Assembly: GCF_003611635.1 (NCBI RefSeq)
Contig: NZ_RAVZ01000049.1
Coordinates: forward strand, 1-38,557
Reading direction: 5' to 3'
DNA from: Corallococcus terminator
GTDB lineage: Bacteria > Myxococcota > Myxococcia > Myxococcales > Myxococcaceae
DNA length: 38,557 bases
Position 1 is the stretch's first letter. Each line of letters starts with the position of its first letter. The notes under the pieces were generated by a model. The model was not told the origin of the DNA and made no database searches. It worked only from the letters and a program-made list of their open reading frames with translations. The translations under genes were made by a program, and so were the position numbers. Of this stretch, positions 1 through 8,993 are shown in pieces.

Positions 1-1159
1 GGACGGGGGCGGGCGCGGCCGGGGGCGCGTACAGGCCCTGGCGCAGGAGCGTTCGCACCTGGCGGATGTCGTCGAAGGGCTTGAGCAGGTAGTCCACCAC
101 GCCCAGTTGCAGCGCCTGCTGCGTCGTCACCAGCGACGGGTAGCCCGTCATCAGGATGACGCGGGAGGTGGGGTTGAGCCGCCGCGCGTGCTGGGCCAGC
201 TCCAGGCCGGAGATGCCCGGCAGGTTCTTGTCCGTGACGATGAGGTCCACCGGGGTGGAGCGCAGCAGCTCCAGCGCGGCCTCGCCGGTGGCCGCTTCAA
301 TGACTTCGCACTCCTTGTCCATCAGGTCCTTGAAGACCATCCGGATGATGCCCTCGTCGTCCACCACCAGCAGGCGCTTGCGCTGCGGGAGCGGCGCGTC
401 CGTGGGCGGAAAGAGCACGCGGAACACCGTGGCTGGCGGCGGCACCTCGTGCATCGCGGACGGGGGCGCGAGCGTTATCTGCGCGTGGTGCTCGTGCGCG
501 ATGCGCCGACACACGGCGAGGCCCAGGCCGGTGCCGCGCTTGTTGGCGGTGACGTAGGGCTCGAAGATGCGCGCTCGAAGCTCCTGGGGGATGCCCGGGC
601 CCCAGTCCGCCACGTACAGGGCGGGAGATGCGCCCTCGTGCGCCAGCCGCACCTTCACCCGGCCCCGGCCTGCCATGGCGTCGCGCGCGTTGTTGAGCAG
701 GTTGAGCGTGAGCTGTTCGATGAGCCGCGCGTTGCCCAGGATGGTGATGTCCTCGGGCGCCTCCACCTCCAGGGAGATGCGCGCCGAGTCCGGGTTGACG
801 CTGAACACCTTCGCCGCCGCCCAGATGGGCGCGGCCAGGGACTGCTTCTGCTGCGGTGCGGGCCGCTCGCTGGCCAGGCGGATGAAGTCGGAGACGATCT
901 GCTCCATCCGCTCCACCTGCGCGAGCAGCAGCTTCAGGGGGCCGCTGGAGCCCCCTTCCTCGGCGAGCAACTGGGCGTACGCCTTGGCGCCCAGCAGGGG
1001 CTGGCGCAGCTCATGGAGGACCTCCGCTGCGACCTGATGAGTATGGGCGTTGGCGCGCTGCAAGGCCACCGCCGCGAGTCTGGCCGCGGGCAGATCTCCT
1101 GCTTCCAGGGCTTGGAGCAGTTGCGCGAGCGGCGAGGGGGTCTCCATGCCGGGGAGCAT
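1..1159 (-). CDS. Hybrid histidine kinase with C-terminal receiver (3' end outside window)
   Basis: A soluble histidine kinase joined to a receiver domain. About 386 residues are visible and the stop lies beyond base 1. From the ATG at 1159 there is a short N-terminus with no sensor domain or membrane segment. A dimerisation box HELRQPLLGAKAY follows, with the phospho-accepting His at residue 49. The ATP-binding core shows NLLNNARDAM (N box), ADWGPGIP (G1) and GTGLGLAV (G2). A receiver follows with RLLVVDDEG, the phospho-acceptor Asp near residue 310 in LIVTDKNLPG, and the conserved Lys in DYLLKPFDD. Both transmitter and receiver therefore look functional. A second in-frame ATG at 1147 is possible, and neither start has a good ribosome site. 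The sensory input is unknown. It is divergent from the encapsulin cargo gene, with 154 bases between the starts. Confidence 0.88.
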   Translation of the reverse strand, partial: MLPGMETPSPLAQLLQALEAGDLPAARLAAVALQRANAHTHQVAAEVLHELRQPLLGAKAYAQLLAEEGGSSGPLKLLLAQVERMEQIVSDFIRLASERPAPQQKQSLAAPIWAAAKVFSVNPDSARISLEVEAPEDITILGNARLIEQLTLNLLNNARDAMAGRGRVKVRLAHEGASPALYVADWGPGIPQELRARIFEPYVTANKRGTGLGLAVCRRIAHEHHAQITLAPPSAMHEVPPPATVFRVLFPPTDAPLPQRKRLLVVDDEGIIRMVFKDLMDKECEVIEAATGEAALELLRSTPVDLIVTDKNLPGISGLELAQHARRLNPTSRVILMTGYPSLVTTQQALQLGVVDYLLKPFDDIRQVRTLLRQGLYAPPAAPAPV

Positions 1160-1313
1160 GGCGGAGGCGGGTGTTCACGTGCAACGCACCCCGGTGGGAA
1201 TCGGTTGACCCCGTCCTCGCTCGCACGGATGCTCGCGGCCACCTGCCAACCGGGGTCGGGACGGCGACGTTCCGCGCGCCCGGATGGCCGGTCCCCCTGT
1301 CGCTGAGGTCCGC

Positions 1314-1703
1314 ATGCCGCAGACGAACCCGTTCCACTCGTTGGTGCCCCGGAAGCTGACGGACTCCGAACTGGCCCGCTCCATCCGGCTCAACATCGAG
1401 GCGGAGCTGGACGCCATCAACCTCTACGCCGCGCACCTGGACGCGACGGACAACGAGGAGGCCAAGGCCATCCTGCGCCACGTGATGGACGAGGAGCGCG
1501 AGCACGCGGCCCTGTTCTGGCAGCTCATCGCCAAGTTGGATCCCGCGCAGGCCCAGCACGACCGCGACGCTTCGCAGAAGTACCGCCTCATCACCACCGG
1601 CGCGTCCCACGAGGAGGTGGAGGCGGTGGGTGAGGGCGGCGGCGCCGCGGAAGTGGATCCGGAGCTGCCCAAGCGCCTCACCGTGGGCAGCCTGCGCAAG
1701 TAG
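1314..1703 (+). CDS. encC: Encapsulated ferritin-like cargo protein (EncC-like)
   Basis: A 129-residue four-helix ferritin-like protein of the EncFtn type, which oxidises and mineralises iron inside encapsulin nanocompartments. The metal-site pattern of the family is present: Glu31 in NIEAELDAINLY, and Glu61 and His64 in DEEREHA. The C-terminus is LTVGSLRK, which matches the encapsulin targeting peptide of M. xanthus cargo (LTVGSLRR) apart from the last residue. A Gly/Ala/Glu-rich linker separates the helical core from the peptide, as in other cargos. The start at 1314 is chosen because TGAGGTC precedes it; an in-frame ATG at 1284 lacks such a site. No shell gene is in the window. In M. xanthus the shell gene encA sits beside encB, while encC is elsewhere, so encC is the better match. 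The symbol comes from recalled gene order, not a search. Confidence 0.87.
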   Translation: MPQTNPFHSLVPRKLTDSELARSIRLNIEAELDAINLYAAHLDATDNEEAKAILRHVMDEEREHAALFWQLIAKLDPAQAQHDRDASQKYRLITTGASHEEVEAVGEGGGAAEVDPELPKRLTVGSLRK

Positions 1704-1781
1704 GCGCCGTGGGGCCGGAAGCGTCCCCGCGTGGCTCCCGGGCGGCATGAGGCCCGGCGCCTTCGGCCCCGCGGGTTTCCT

Positions 1782-3167
1782 TCAGCTCTGGGGGTTCGGA
1801 GTCGGCGGGCCCTGGCGACGCTCGGCCGGGGTGGCCTCCAGGTCCTGCGCCGCCATGTAGACGACGTTCCGGCTGCCGCGCTTGCCCCGGTACATCGCCC
1901 GGTCGGACAGATCCAACAGGGTGTCCTTGTCCTGGGCGTGTTCGGGGAAGCTGGCCACGCCGATGCAGGTGGTGAGCTTGAGGGCCAGCCCCTCGCGACC
2001 CAGGAACTGGTGGGTCTCCATGGTGCGGCGGATGCGCTCGGCCACCTTGAGGGCGCCGCCGGAGTCGGTGCCGCGCAGCAGCACCACGTACTCGTCGCCG
2101 CCGAAGCGCGCCACCACGTCCGGGTCGCGCACGCAGCCCTTGAGCACGCGCGCGGCCTCCACCAGCACCCGCGAGCCCACCAGGTGCCCGTGCGTGTCGT
2201 TGATGGTCTTGAAGCGGTCCAGGTCCAGGAACAGCAGGGAGAAGGGCCGCTGCGTCTGCACGGCCTCGTTCACCTCGCGGTCCAACACGAGCTGCAGGTA
2301 GCGCGTGTTGAACAGGCGGGTGAGGTCGTCCACGTACGCCAGGTCCTCCACGGCGGCGAAGCGGCCCAGGTTGCGCAGGGCCAGCGCCCAGTTGCGCACG
2401 AGGAAGCTCACCGTCTCCGGGTGGTGCTCCGGGGGCGCGCTGTCATGGAAGAGCACCGCGTGGCCCAGTACCGTGTCGCCGTCCACGGCGGGGAAGGTGT
2501 GGGTGCGCGGCCAGGGCACCTGGAGCCCGTCGAGCACCAGGGGCTCGCGCGACGTGGACAGCCGCTGGATGAGCACCGGCAACAGCGTGTCGTGCAGGTC
2601 CTCCGGCAGGCCGCGCATGCCGTGCGCGCGGAAGCCGGCGGTGGGGTCGCGCTCCAGCAGCATCACGGCGGAGGCGTTGGCCATGGACTCCAGCGCGTCG
2701 GAGGTGGCCGCGGCCAGCCGTTCGCGGTCGAGCGTGGTGGCGATCCGCTGGCCCGCCTCCAGGAGCGCGACGTGCTGGCGCAGGGAGGCGTTCTCGCGCA
2801 TCAGGTCGCGCGTGGTGAGCGCGCGGCGCAGGGCGTGTTGCAGGGCCTCCGGCGCCACGGGCTTGACCAGGTACTCCGCCGCGCCGCTCTTGATGGCGCG
2901 CACGGCGGGGGCGACCTTGTCCAGGCCGGTGATGACCACCACCTCCACGCCGGGGTAGCGCTCGCGCACGTGGCGCAGCACTTCCATGCCGTCGCCGCCA
3001 GGCAGGATGAGGTCGGTCACCACCGCGTCGAACCGCTCCGCGGAGAGGGCGGCCTTCGCGTCCGCCACGGTGGGAACGGCCGTGACGATGTGTCCCGCGG
3101 CCGTGAGGTAGTCGCCGTAGAGGTTGCGGGCGATCTTTTCGTCGTCGACGAGGAGCAGTCGCGCCAT
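1782..3167 (-). CDS. Response regulator diguanylate cyclase (REC-GAF-like-GGDEF)
   Basis: A 461-residue response regulator that should make c-di-GMP from two GTP. The receiver (about residues 1-120) has LLLVDDEK, phospho-acceptor Asp52 in VVTDLILPG, and Lys in EYLVKPVAP. The middle (about 135-290) resembles a GAF-type module and contains a likely signalling helix. The GGDEF domain (about 295-440) has LDLDRFKTIND, the active-site variant GGDEY at 356-360, and an inhibitory-site RxxD (RDPD, 347-350) placed as in feedback-controlled cyclases. It therefore looks catalytically active and product-inhibited. It is divergent from the CheW-like gene, with 52 bases between starts, and stands near romR. 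The cognate kinase is unknown; the hybrid kinase at the left edge is a neighbour but no pairing can be shown. Confidence 0.93.
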   Translation of the reverse strand: MARLLLVDDEKIARNLYGDYLTAAGHIVTAVPTVADAKAALSAERFDAVVTDLILPGGDGMEVLRHVRERYPGVEVVVITGLDKVAPAVRAIKSGAAEYLVKPVAPEALQHALRRALTTRDLMRENASLRQHVALLEAGQRIATTLDRERLAAATSDALESMANASAVMLLERDPTAGFRAHGMRGLPEDLHDTLLPVLIQRLSTSREPLVLDGLQVPWPRTHTFPAVDGDTVLGHAVLFHDSAPPEHHPETVSFLVRNWALALRNLGRFAAVEDLAYVDDLTRLFNTRYLQLVLDREVNEAVQTQRPFSLLFLDLDRFKTINDTHGHLVGSRVLVEAARVLKGCVRDPDVVARFGGDEYVVLLRGTDSGGALKVAERIRRTMETHQFLGREGLALKLTTCIGVASFPEHAQDKDTLLDLSDRAMYRGKRGSRNVVYMAAQDLEATPAERRQGPPTPNPQS

Positions 3168-3219
3168 GACTGTTCACGGCTTAGCACCAAGCCCCGGAAC
3201 GCTGCTAGGGTCCCCACCC

Positions 3220-4035
3220 GTGTCCCCCTTTGAAAGCGGACGCCGGCTCTGCCTTCTGGTCGAGGCCGGTGAGACGCGCTACGCCGTGGAGGCCACCTCC
3301 GTGATGGAGGTCGCCATGCCGGGCGCCCGAGGCACCAGCCTGCGGGGCGTGCTGGAGGTGAAGGACCTGTCCGCGCTGCTCGGCGGGCCGCCGGAGGACG
3401 TGCCGGGCATGGTGGTGGTGCTGGACGTCAGCCCCACGCTCGCGGTGCGGGTGCGCTCGGTGGTGGAGGTCGCGGACGTGGCGCGGGATCCGTTCTTCCT
3501 CTTGCCCCCGGGCCTGGCGGACTCGCTGGCGCCCTTGAGCCGGGGCGCGGTGCTGCACAAGGACCGGCTGTACCTGGAGCTCATCGTGGAGGCGCTGCCC
3601 CACCGGGTGGGCCACCGGGCCGCGCCCCCCGAACCCCGGCCCGTGCACTGGGCGGACGTGCCGCCGGAGCGTGCGCTGGTGCTGGAGTCGCAGGGCGTGC
3701 TGTTCGGTGTCCCATTGAGCAGCGTCTCCCAGGTGGTGCCCAAGGGCGTGTCCTTCAGCGTGCTGCCGGTGCAGAGCGGGCCGGTGGCCGGCGTCTACCC
3801 GCATGCGCAGGCCCTGTGGCCCATCTGTTCGGTTCCGGCGCTCCTGGGCGCGCCTGCGCTGGCGGAGGAATTGTTCGTCCTCACGGAGCTGGCCGGGCGG
3901 ACCGTGGGGCTGGCGGCCACCCGGGTGCTTGGTGTCCTGCAAAAATTCAAGCCCGCCGAGCTGATGGGCACGTTCAAGGCACCGGGTCTGCCGGATCCCG
4001 TGATGTTCCTGGATCTGCAGCGCATGTTTTCTTGA
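3220..4035 (+). CDS. Double CheW-like domain protein next to romR
   Basis: A 271-residue protein that reads as two diverged CheW-like halves. The first (about 8-125) begins RLCLLVEAGETRYAVEATSV; the second (about 150-271) begins RALVLESQGVLFGVPLSSV and ends DPVMFLDLQRMFS. CheW folds couple chemoreceptors to CheA-type kinases, and both halves keep the usual opening strand pattern of a sensed scaffold domain. No kinase or receptor domain is present and no membrane segment is seen. The GTG at 3220 is chosen because AGGG precedes it; a longer start at ATG 3166 would overlap the divergent cyclase gene start. It lies 117 bases upstream of romR on the same strand, so co-transcription is plausible. 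The role is not established; a scaffold linking a chemosensory pathway to polarity is my inference. Confidence 0.78.
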   Translation: MSPFESGRRLCLLVEAGETRYAVEATSVMEVAMPGARGTSLRGVLEVKDLSALLGGPPEDVPGMVVVLDVSPTLAVRVRSVVEVADVARDPFFLLPPGLADSLAPLSRGAVLHKDRLYLELIVEALPHRVGHRAAPPEPRPVHWADVPPERALVLESQGVLFGVPLSSVSQVVPKGVSFSVLPVQSGPVAGVYPHAQALWPICSVPALLGAPALAEELFVLTELAGRTVGLAATRVLGVLQKFKPAELMGTFKAPGLPDPVMFLDLQRMFS

Positions 4036-4152
4036 TCGGCCAGAAGCGCGAACCCTAAGCTTCTCCGATTGACACAGGGCCGGCAGGCAGGCTTGCTCGC
4101 CCGAAATCTCAAACGAATTCAGGGGGGTATGCGCCCCCCGAGGCCGGAGCCG

Positions 4153-5412
4153 ATGCCCAAGAATCTACTGATCGCTGACGACTCGCTCACCATCCGCAAG
4201 GTGATCGGGATGATCTTCGCGACGGAAGACTTCCAGGTGACCGCGGTGGACAACGGGCTGGACGCCATCACGCGGACGCGCGAGCTGCGCCCGGACGTGG
4301 TCCTCGCCGACGTGATGATGCCCGGCAAGAGCGGCTACGAGGTGTGCGAGGCGCTCAAGAGCGACCCCTCCACCCAGGCCATTCCGGTGCTGCTGCTGGC
4401 CGGCACCTTCGAAGCGTTCGACGAGAACCGCGCGAAGGCCGCCCGGGCGGACGACCACATCACCAAGCCCTTCGAGAGCCAGATCCTCCTCGACAAGGTG
4501 AAGGCGCTGGTGGGCCAGAAGTCCAACACGATGCCCGCGTCCGCCGCGACGCGCGTCTTCCCGCAGTCGACCGCGCCCGTGCCGCCCCAGGCCGCCGCGC
4601 CGCAGCCGCCTGCCGCCGCGCCTCCGGGTGTGCGTCCTCCCGGGCCGGGTGCGCCGCCTCCGGGCGCGCGTCCTCCGGGCCCCGGTGCGCCGCCTCCGGG
4701 TGCGCGTCCTCCTGGGCCGGGTGTGCCTCCGCCTCCGGGCATGGCGCGTCCGCCTCCGGGTGCTCCGCCTCCGGGTGCGCGTCCTCCTGGGCCGGGTGTG
4801 CCTCCGCCTCCGGGCATGGCGCGTCCGCCTCCGGGTGCTCCGCCTCCGGGTGCGCGTCCTCCGGGTCCTGGCGTGCCTCCGCCTCCGGGCATGGCGCGTC
4901 CGCCTCCGGGCGCTCCGCCTCCGGGTGCGCGTCCTCCGGGTCCCGGCGTGCCTCCGCCTCCGGGCATGGCCGCGCGTCCTCCCGGCCCTGGCGCTCCGAA
5001 CATCCCGGGTGGGTTCCCGCGTCCTCCCGCCGGGGGCACGCCGCTGCCGCCCTCGCACGCGCCCGCGGCGGTTCCGCCGGCCGCCCGCGCACGGGATCCG
5101 TTCGGTCTGGGCGCTCCCGCCGCTGCGCCTGCCGCCGTGCAGGCCCGCCAGGAGAGCATCCGCATCGAGGACTCGCTGCCCGAGCACAGCGGCGCGGAGG
5201 AGATCTCCCTCGACATCGGTGGGCCTCCGCCGGCCGCCACGCCCTCTCGCCGTCCCGCGGATGGGGGCGAGGCCCTGCTTCGCGAGGCCCTGTCGAAGGC
5301 CTCCCGCGAGGTCATCGAGAAGATCGCCTGGGAGGTCGTACCGCAGTTGGCGGAGACCATCATCCGGCAGGAGCTCGAGCGGCTCATCAAGGACCGCGAG
5401 ACCCAGCATTGA
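4153..5412 (+). CDS. romR: RomR, polarity response regulator for gliding motility
   Basis: A 419-residue protein with the RomR layout. An N-terminal receiver (1-115) starts MPKNLLIADDSLTIRKV and has its phospho-acceptor at Asp53 in VLADVMMPG, the position known for M. xanthus RomR. A long Pro/Gly/Ala linker (about 130-330) follows, then an acidic stretch and a helical C-terminus that reads EKIAWEVVPQLAETII and ends KDRETQH. In M. xanthus RomR marks the lagging pole, acts with RomX and MglA/MglB to set leading-lagging polarity, and receives Frz input. The ATG at 4153 is chosen because GGAG lies just upstream and the receiver begins there; in-frame upstream starts at 4069 and 4129 would add an unlikely tail. 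Length matches the known protein. The linker is encoded by tandem repeats listed separately. Confidence 0.9.
   Translation: MPKNLLIADDSLTIRKVIGMIFATEDFQVTAVDNGLDAITRTRELRPDVVLADVMMPGKSGYEVCEALKSDPSTQAIPVLLLAGTFEAFDENRAKAARADDHITKPFESQILLDKVKALVGQKSNTMPASAATRVFPQSTAPVPPQAAAPQPPAAAPPGVRPPGPGAPPPGARPPGPGAPPPGARPPGPGVPPPPGMARPPPGAPPPGARPPGPGVPPPPGMARPPPGAPPPGARPPGPGVPPPPGMARPPPGAPPPGARPPGPGVPPPPGMAARPPGPGAPNIPGGFPRPPAGGTPLPPSHAPAAVPPAARARDPFGLGAPAAAPAAVQARQESIRIEDSLPEHSGAEEISLDIGGPPPAATPSRRPADGGEALLREALSKASREVIEKIAWEVVPQLAETIIRQELERLIKDRETQH
4714..4968 (+). repeat. 75-bp tandem repeats encoding the RomR proline-rich linker
   Basis: Three complete 75-base units start at 4714, 4789 and 4864, and a fourth partial copy starts at 4939 and diverges after about 30 bases. 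Each unit encodes 25 residues beginning GPGVPPPPGMARPPPGAPPP. Copies differ mostly at third codon positions. Shorter related GARPPGPGAPPP blocks precede the array from about 4620. The in-frame period means copy-number change would alter linker length without a frameshift. Confidence 0.93.
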
Positions 5413-5435
5413 TTCGCAGTCCCCTCTGATTCCCC

Positions 5436-5457
5436 GCCGGCCCCGTCGGGGGCCGGC
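5436..5457 (+). terminator. GC-rich hairpin between romR and the valS start
   Basis: A perfect 9-bp stem (arms 5436-5444 and 5449-5457) with a GTCG loop lies between the romR stop and the valS ATG at 5466. It could end romR transcription, although only a weak T-rich tail (CGTCTTC) follows. Because it ends 8 bases before the valS start, where no clear ribosome site is visible, it could instead shape valS translation. Confidence 0.55.
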
Positions 5458-5465
5458 CGTCTTCA

Positions 5466-8400
5466 ATGACTGACACGACTGAACTGTCCAAGGCCTACGA
5501 GCCCTCCGAAGTGGAGGCGCGGTGGTACAACCACTGGCTGGAGCGCGACTACTTCCGCGCCGAGCCCACTTCCGCCAAGCCGCCGTTCAGCATCGTGCTG
5601 CCGCCGCCCAACGTCACGGGCAGCCTGCACATCGGCCACGCGCTCACCGCGACCATCCAGGACATCCTCACGCGCTGGAAGCGCATGAGCGGCTTCAACG
5701 CGCTCTGGCTGCCGGGCACGGACCACGCGGGCATCGCCACGCAGATGGTGGTGGAGAAGGAGCTCAAGAAGTCCGAAGGCAAGAGCCGCCACGACCTGGG
5801 TCGCGAGGCGTTCCTCGAGCGCGTCTGGACGTGGAAGGGCAAGTACGGCGCGCGCATCGGTGAGCAGCACCGCTACCTGGGCGCGTCGCTGGACTGGAGC
5901 CGCGAGCGCTTCACCATGGACGAGCAGTCCTCGGCCGCGGTGCGCGAGGTCTTCGTCCGCCTGTACGAAGAGGGCCTGATGTACCGGGCCCAGAAGCTCA
6001 TCAACTGGTGCCCGTCCTGCCGCACGGCCTTGAGCGACCTGGAGGTCGAGCACGAGGAGAAGAACGGCTCGCTCTGGCACATCCGCTACCCGGTGAAGGG
6101 CACGGACCGCGCGCTCACCGTCGCGACGACGCGCCCGGAGACGCTGCTGGGCGACACCGCCGTCGCCGTGCACCCGGACGACCCGCGCTACGCGGACCTC
6201 GTGGGCAAGAGCGTGGCGCTGCCGCTCACCGACCGCGAGATTCCGATCATCGCGGACGGAGAGCTCGTGAACATGGAGTTCGGCACCGGCGTGGTGAAGG
6301 TCACGCCCGCGCACGACTTCAACGACTACCAGACGGGCCTGCGCCACAAGCTGCCGATGCTGTCCATCCTGGACGAAGCGGCGCGGATGACGAAGGACAC
6401 CGGCAAGTACGCCGGGGTGGACCGCGTCGAGGCGCGCAAGCAGGTGCTGGCGGACCTGACGGAGCTGGGCCTGCTGGAGAAGGAAGAGCCCCACAAGCTG
6501 AACGTGGGCACCTGCCAGCGCTGCACCACGGTGGTGGAGCCGCGCCTGTCGCCGCAGTGGTTCATCAAGATCGAACCGCTGGCGAAGCCGGCCATCGAGG
6601 CGGTGGAGCAGGGCCGCACGAAGTTCGTCCCCGAGTCCTGGACGAACACGTACTTCCACTGGATGCGCAACATCCACGACTGGTGCGTGAGCCGCCAGTT
6701 GTGGTGGGGCCACCAGATCCCCGCCTGGTACTGCGAGGCGTGCAGCCCCGCGGGCGAGGAGCGTTCGCTGGACAGTGCGGCGGTCATCGTGTCGCGCACC
6801 ACGCCGGAGTCCTGCCCGAAGTGTGGCGGCACGAAGCTGGTGCAGGACCTGGACGTGCTGGACACGTGGTTCTCGTCCGCGTTGTGGCCGTTCTCCACGC
6901 TGGGCTGGCCGCGCCAGACGCCGGAGCTGTCCACGTTCTACCCGACGTCCGTGATGGAGACGGGCCACGACATCATCTTCTTCTGGGTCGCCCGGATGAT
7001 GATGATGGGCCTGCACTTCATGGGCGATGTGCCCTTCCGCACCGTGTACCTGCACGCGATGGTGCGCGACGAGAAGGGCGAGAAGATGTCCAAGGTGAAG
7101 GGGAACGTCATCGATCCCCTGGACGTCATCCTCGGCGCCAAGGTGGACGCGCTCCAGCCGTCGCTGCGCAACCGCTTCCCGCAGGGCATGCCCGCGTTTG
7201 GCGCGGATGCGCTGCGCTTCACGCTGGCTTCGTCGACGCAGCAGGGCCGGGACATCAAGCTGTCGATGGACCGCCTGGGTGGCTACAAGGCGTTCTGCAA
7301 CAAGCTGTGGAACGCCAGCCGCTTCGCCCTGATGAACATGGGCGACTTCAGCCTGGACAAGACGCCGCTGGAGGGCCGCACGCTGACGCTGGCGGACCGG
7401 TGGATCCTCTCCCGGTTGCAGAAGGCCACGCAGGAGACGAGCGCATCGCTGGAGGTGTTCGGCTTCGCGGAGGCGGCCTCCACGCTGTACCAGTTCCTGT
7501 GGGCGGAGTTCTGCGACTGGTACATCGAGCTGGCGAAGGGCTCGCTGTACGGCGAGGACGCGCAGGCCAAGGACACCACGCGCGCGGTGCTGGTGTACTG
7601 CCTGGATCGCATCCTGCGGCTGATGCACCCGTTCATGCCGTTCATCACCGAGGAGATCTGGCAGAAGCTGCCGATGTCCCGGCCCACGGAGAGCATCTGC
7701 ATCGCGGCGTACCCGGAGCCGGATGCGGCGCGCGTGGATGCGTCCGCGGAAGCGGAGATGGCGCCGGTCATCGCGGCCATCGAGGGCCTGCGCACGCTGC
7801 GTGGTGAGAGCAACCTGCCGCCGTCCGCCAAGGTGAAGGCGGTGGTGCAGAGCCCGGATGCGACGACGCGTGAGCTGTTGGAGCGCTGGCGCGCGTACCT
7901 GATGCCGCTGGCCGGCCTGTCGGAAGTGCACGTGGGCCCGCCGGGCGCCAAGCCCCCGCAGGCGGCGGCGTTCGTCAGCGGCAATCTGGAGATCTACGTC
8001 CCGCTGGCGGGACTCGTCGATTTGGACGCGGAGCGCGACCGCCTGAAGAAGGAGATCGTCCGCGCCGAGCAGGAACTCACCAGTGTGCAGCGCAAACTGG
8101 ACAACCCGAGCTTCGTGGCCCGTGCTCCGCCGGACGTGGTGGCGAAGGACAAGGCCCGGGTCGAGGAGCTCCAGGAGCGCACGGTCAAGCTGCAGGATCA
8201 CCTCCAGCGCATCGCCCCGGAGCCCCCCATGTCCGAGCCCGAGACGCCGTCGCCGTTACCGGTCAGCACCGAGTCCGAGACCTCCACCCTCGCGGCGTCC
8301 GAAAGCGCGCACGTGAAGGTGGCCACCGAACCCAAGGCGTCGAAGGACGACGTGAACCTGGGCCAGGAGCTGAAGGGTGAGATGGAGGCGGAGGCCGCCG

Positions 8401-8984
8401 CGGAGGTCGCCCAGACGGCCGACCCCGTGGTGGAGGACGCGCTCAACAAGCTGCGCGAAGGCACCAAGGAAGGGTTGTCCGCCGCGGATCACCACGACCT
8501 GGGCGTCGCGTACATGAGCATGGGCCTCGTGGACGATGCGATGCGCGAGTTCGACCGGGCTAAGGAGGGTGGCGACACCCGCGAGGCTCCGGAGGATTCG
8601 GAAGGCACCGTGAAGAAGTCGGCGGGCAGGAAGGCCGCGTCCGCGAAGAAGGCTCCGGCCAAGAAGGCTGCGGGCGCGAAGAAGGCTCCGGCCAAGAAGG
8701 CGGCGGCCGCGAAGAAGGCTCCGGCCAAGAAGGCGGCGGCCGCGAAGAAGGCTCCGGCCAAGAAGGCGGCGGGCAAGAAGGCCCCGGCCAAGAAGGCCAC
8801 CCGGGGCAAGCCGACCGCGAAGAAGGCGGCGGGCAAGAAGAGCGCCGTGAAGAAGGGTGGTGCCCGCAAGGCGCCGGCCCGGAAGACCTCCGCGAAGACG
8901 GCGGGCAAGAAGGCCGGGGCGAAGAAGTCCCCGGCGAAGAAGACCACCCGGGGCAAGCCGGCGGCCCGCAAGGCCCGTCGGTAG
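5466..8984 (+). CDS. valS: Valyl-tRNA synthetase with TPR-like and H1-like C-terminal extension
   Basis: Charges tRNA-Val with valine in the cytoplasm. Class I signatures are clear: HIGH at residues 55-58 in [11 protein letters not shown], and KMSKV at 540-544 in place of the usual KMSKS. The CP1 editing domain, anticodon-binding domain ([17 protein letters not shown]) and C-terminal coiled-coil arm ending near residue 918 ([10 protein letters not shown]) are all present. The protein then continues in frame for about 250 residues. First comes an acidic linker from Met922 ([10 protein letters not shown]), then a TPR-like helix pair at about 994-1035 ([18 protein letters not shown]), then from about 1048 a Lys/Ala/Pro tail of [11 protein letters not shown] units like histone H1 or bacterial DNA-binding tails. 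At 1172 residues it far exceeds the usual length of about 900-950. The ATG at 8229 (Met922) has GGAG upstream, so the extension may also be made separately. nadC follows after 9 bases. Confidence 0.96.
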   Translation: MTDTTELSKAYEPSEVEARWYNHWLERDYFRAEPTSAKPPFSIVLPPPNVTGSLHIGHALTATIQDILTRWKRMSGFNALWLPGTDHAGIATQMVVEKELKKSEGKSRHDLGREAFLERVWTWKGKYGARIGEQHRYLGASLDWSRERFTMDEQSSAAVREVFVRLYEEGLMYRAQKLINWCPSCRTALSDLEVEHEEKNGSLWHIRYPVKGTDRALTVATTRPETLLGDTAVAVHPDDPRYADLVGKSVALPLTDREIPIIADGELVNMEFGTGVVKVTPAHDFNDYQTGLRHKLPMLSILDEAARMTKDTGKYAGVDRVEARKQVLADLTELGLLEKEEPHKLNVGTCQRCTTVVEPRLSPQWFIKIEPLAKPAIEAVEQGRTKFVPESWTNTYFHWMRNIHDWCVSRQLWWGHQIPAWYCEACSPAGEERSLDSAAVIVSRTTPESCPKCGGTKLVQDLDVLDTWFSSALWPFSTLGWPRQTPELSTFYPTSVMETGHDIIFFWVARMMMMGLHFMGDVPFRTVYLHAMVRDEKGEKMSKVKGNVIDPLDVILGAKVDALQPSLRNRFPQGMPAFGADALRFTLASSTQQGRDIKLSMDRLGGYKAFCNKLWNASRFALMNMGDFSLDKTPLEGRTLTLADRWILSRLQKATQETSASLEVFGFAEAASTLYQFLWAEFCDWYIELAKGSLYGEDAQAKDTTRAVLVYCLDRILRLMHPFMPFITEEIWQKLPMSRPTESICIAAYPEPDAARVDASAEAEMAPVIAAIEGLRTLRGESNLPPSAKVKAVVQSPDATTRELLERWRAYLMPLAGLSEVHVGPPGAKPPQAAAFVSGNLEIYVPLAGLVDLDAERDRLKKEIVRAEQELTSVQRKLDNPSFVARAPPDVVAKDKARVEELQERTVKLQDHLQRIAPEPPMSEPETPSPLPVSTESETSTLAASESAHVKVATEPKASKDDVNLGQELKGEMEAEAAAEVAQTADPVVEDALNKLREGTKEGLSAADHHDLGVAYMSMGLVDDAMREFDRAKEGGDTREAPEDSEGTVKKSAGRKAASAKKAPAKKAAGAKKAPAKKAAAAKKAPAKKAAAAKKAPAKKAAGKKAPAKKATRGKPTAKKAAGKKSAVKKGGARKAPARKTSAKTAGKKAGAKKSPAKKTTRGKPAARKARR
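8643..8774 (+). repeat. 33-bp tandem repeats in the Lys/Ala-rich tail of valS
   Basis: Four consecutive 33-base units start at 8643, 8676, 8709 and 8742. Each encodes [11 protein letters not shown] or [11 protein letters not shown]. Looser versions continue to the end of the gene. The encoded residues resemble the basic tails of eukaryotic H1 and of bacterial H1-like proteins. Confidence 0.92.
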
Positions 8985-8993
8985 GAGGCGGAA

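Noticed and set aside
107-1306. Long plus-strand open frame opposite the left-edge kinase
   Set aside because: Its protein is His/Arg/Gln-rich without domains, while the minus strand encodes clear kinase and receiver motifs; it is a high-GC shadow.
4460-5092. Repetitive minus-strand frames (Pro/Glu/Ala or Arg-rich) under the romR repeats
   Set aside because: Produced by the 75-bp repeat read in other frames; no start signals.
5463-8201. 912-codon minus-strand open frame across valS
   Set aside because: Arg/His/Val-rich shadow of the synthetase; valS motifs are unambiguous on the plus strand.
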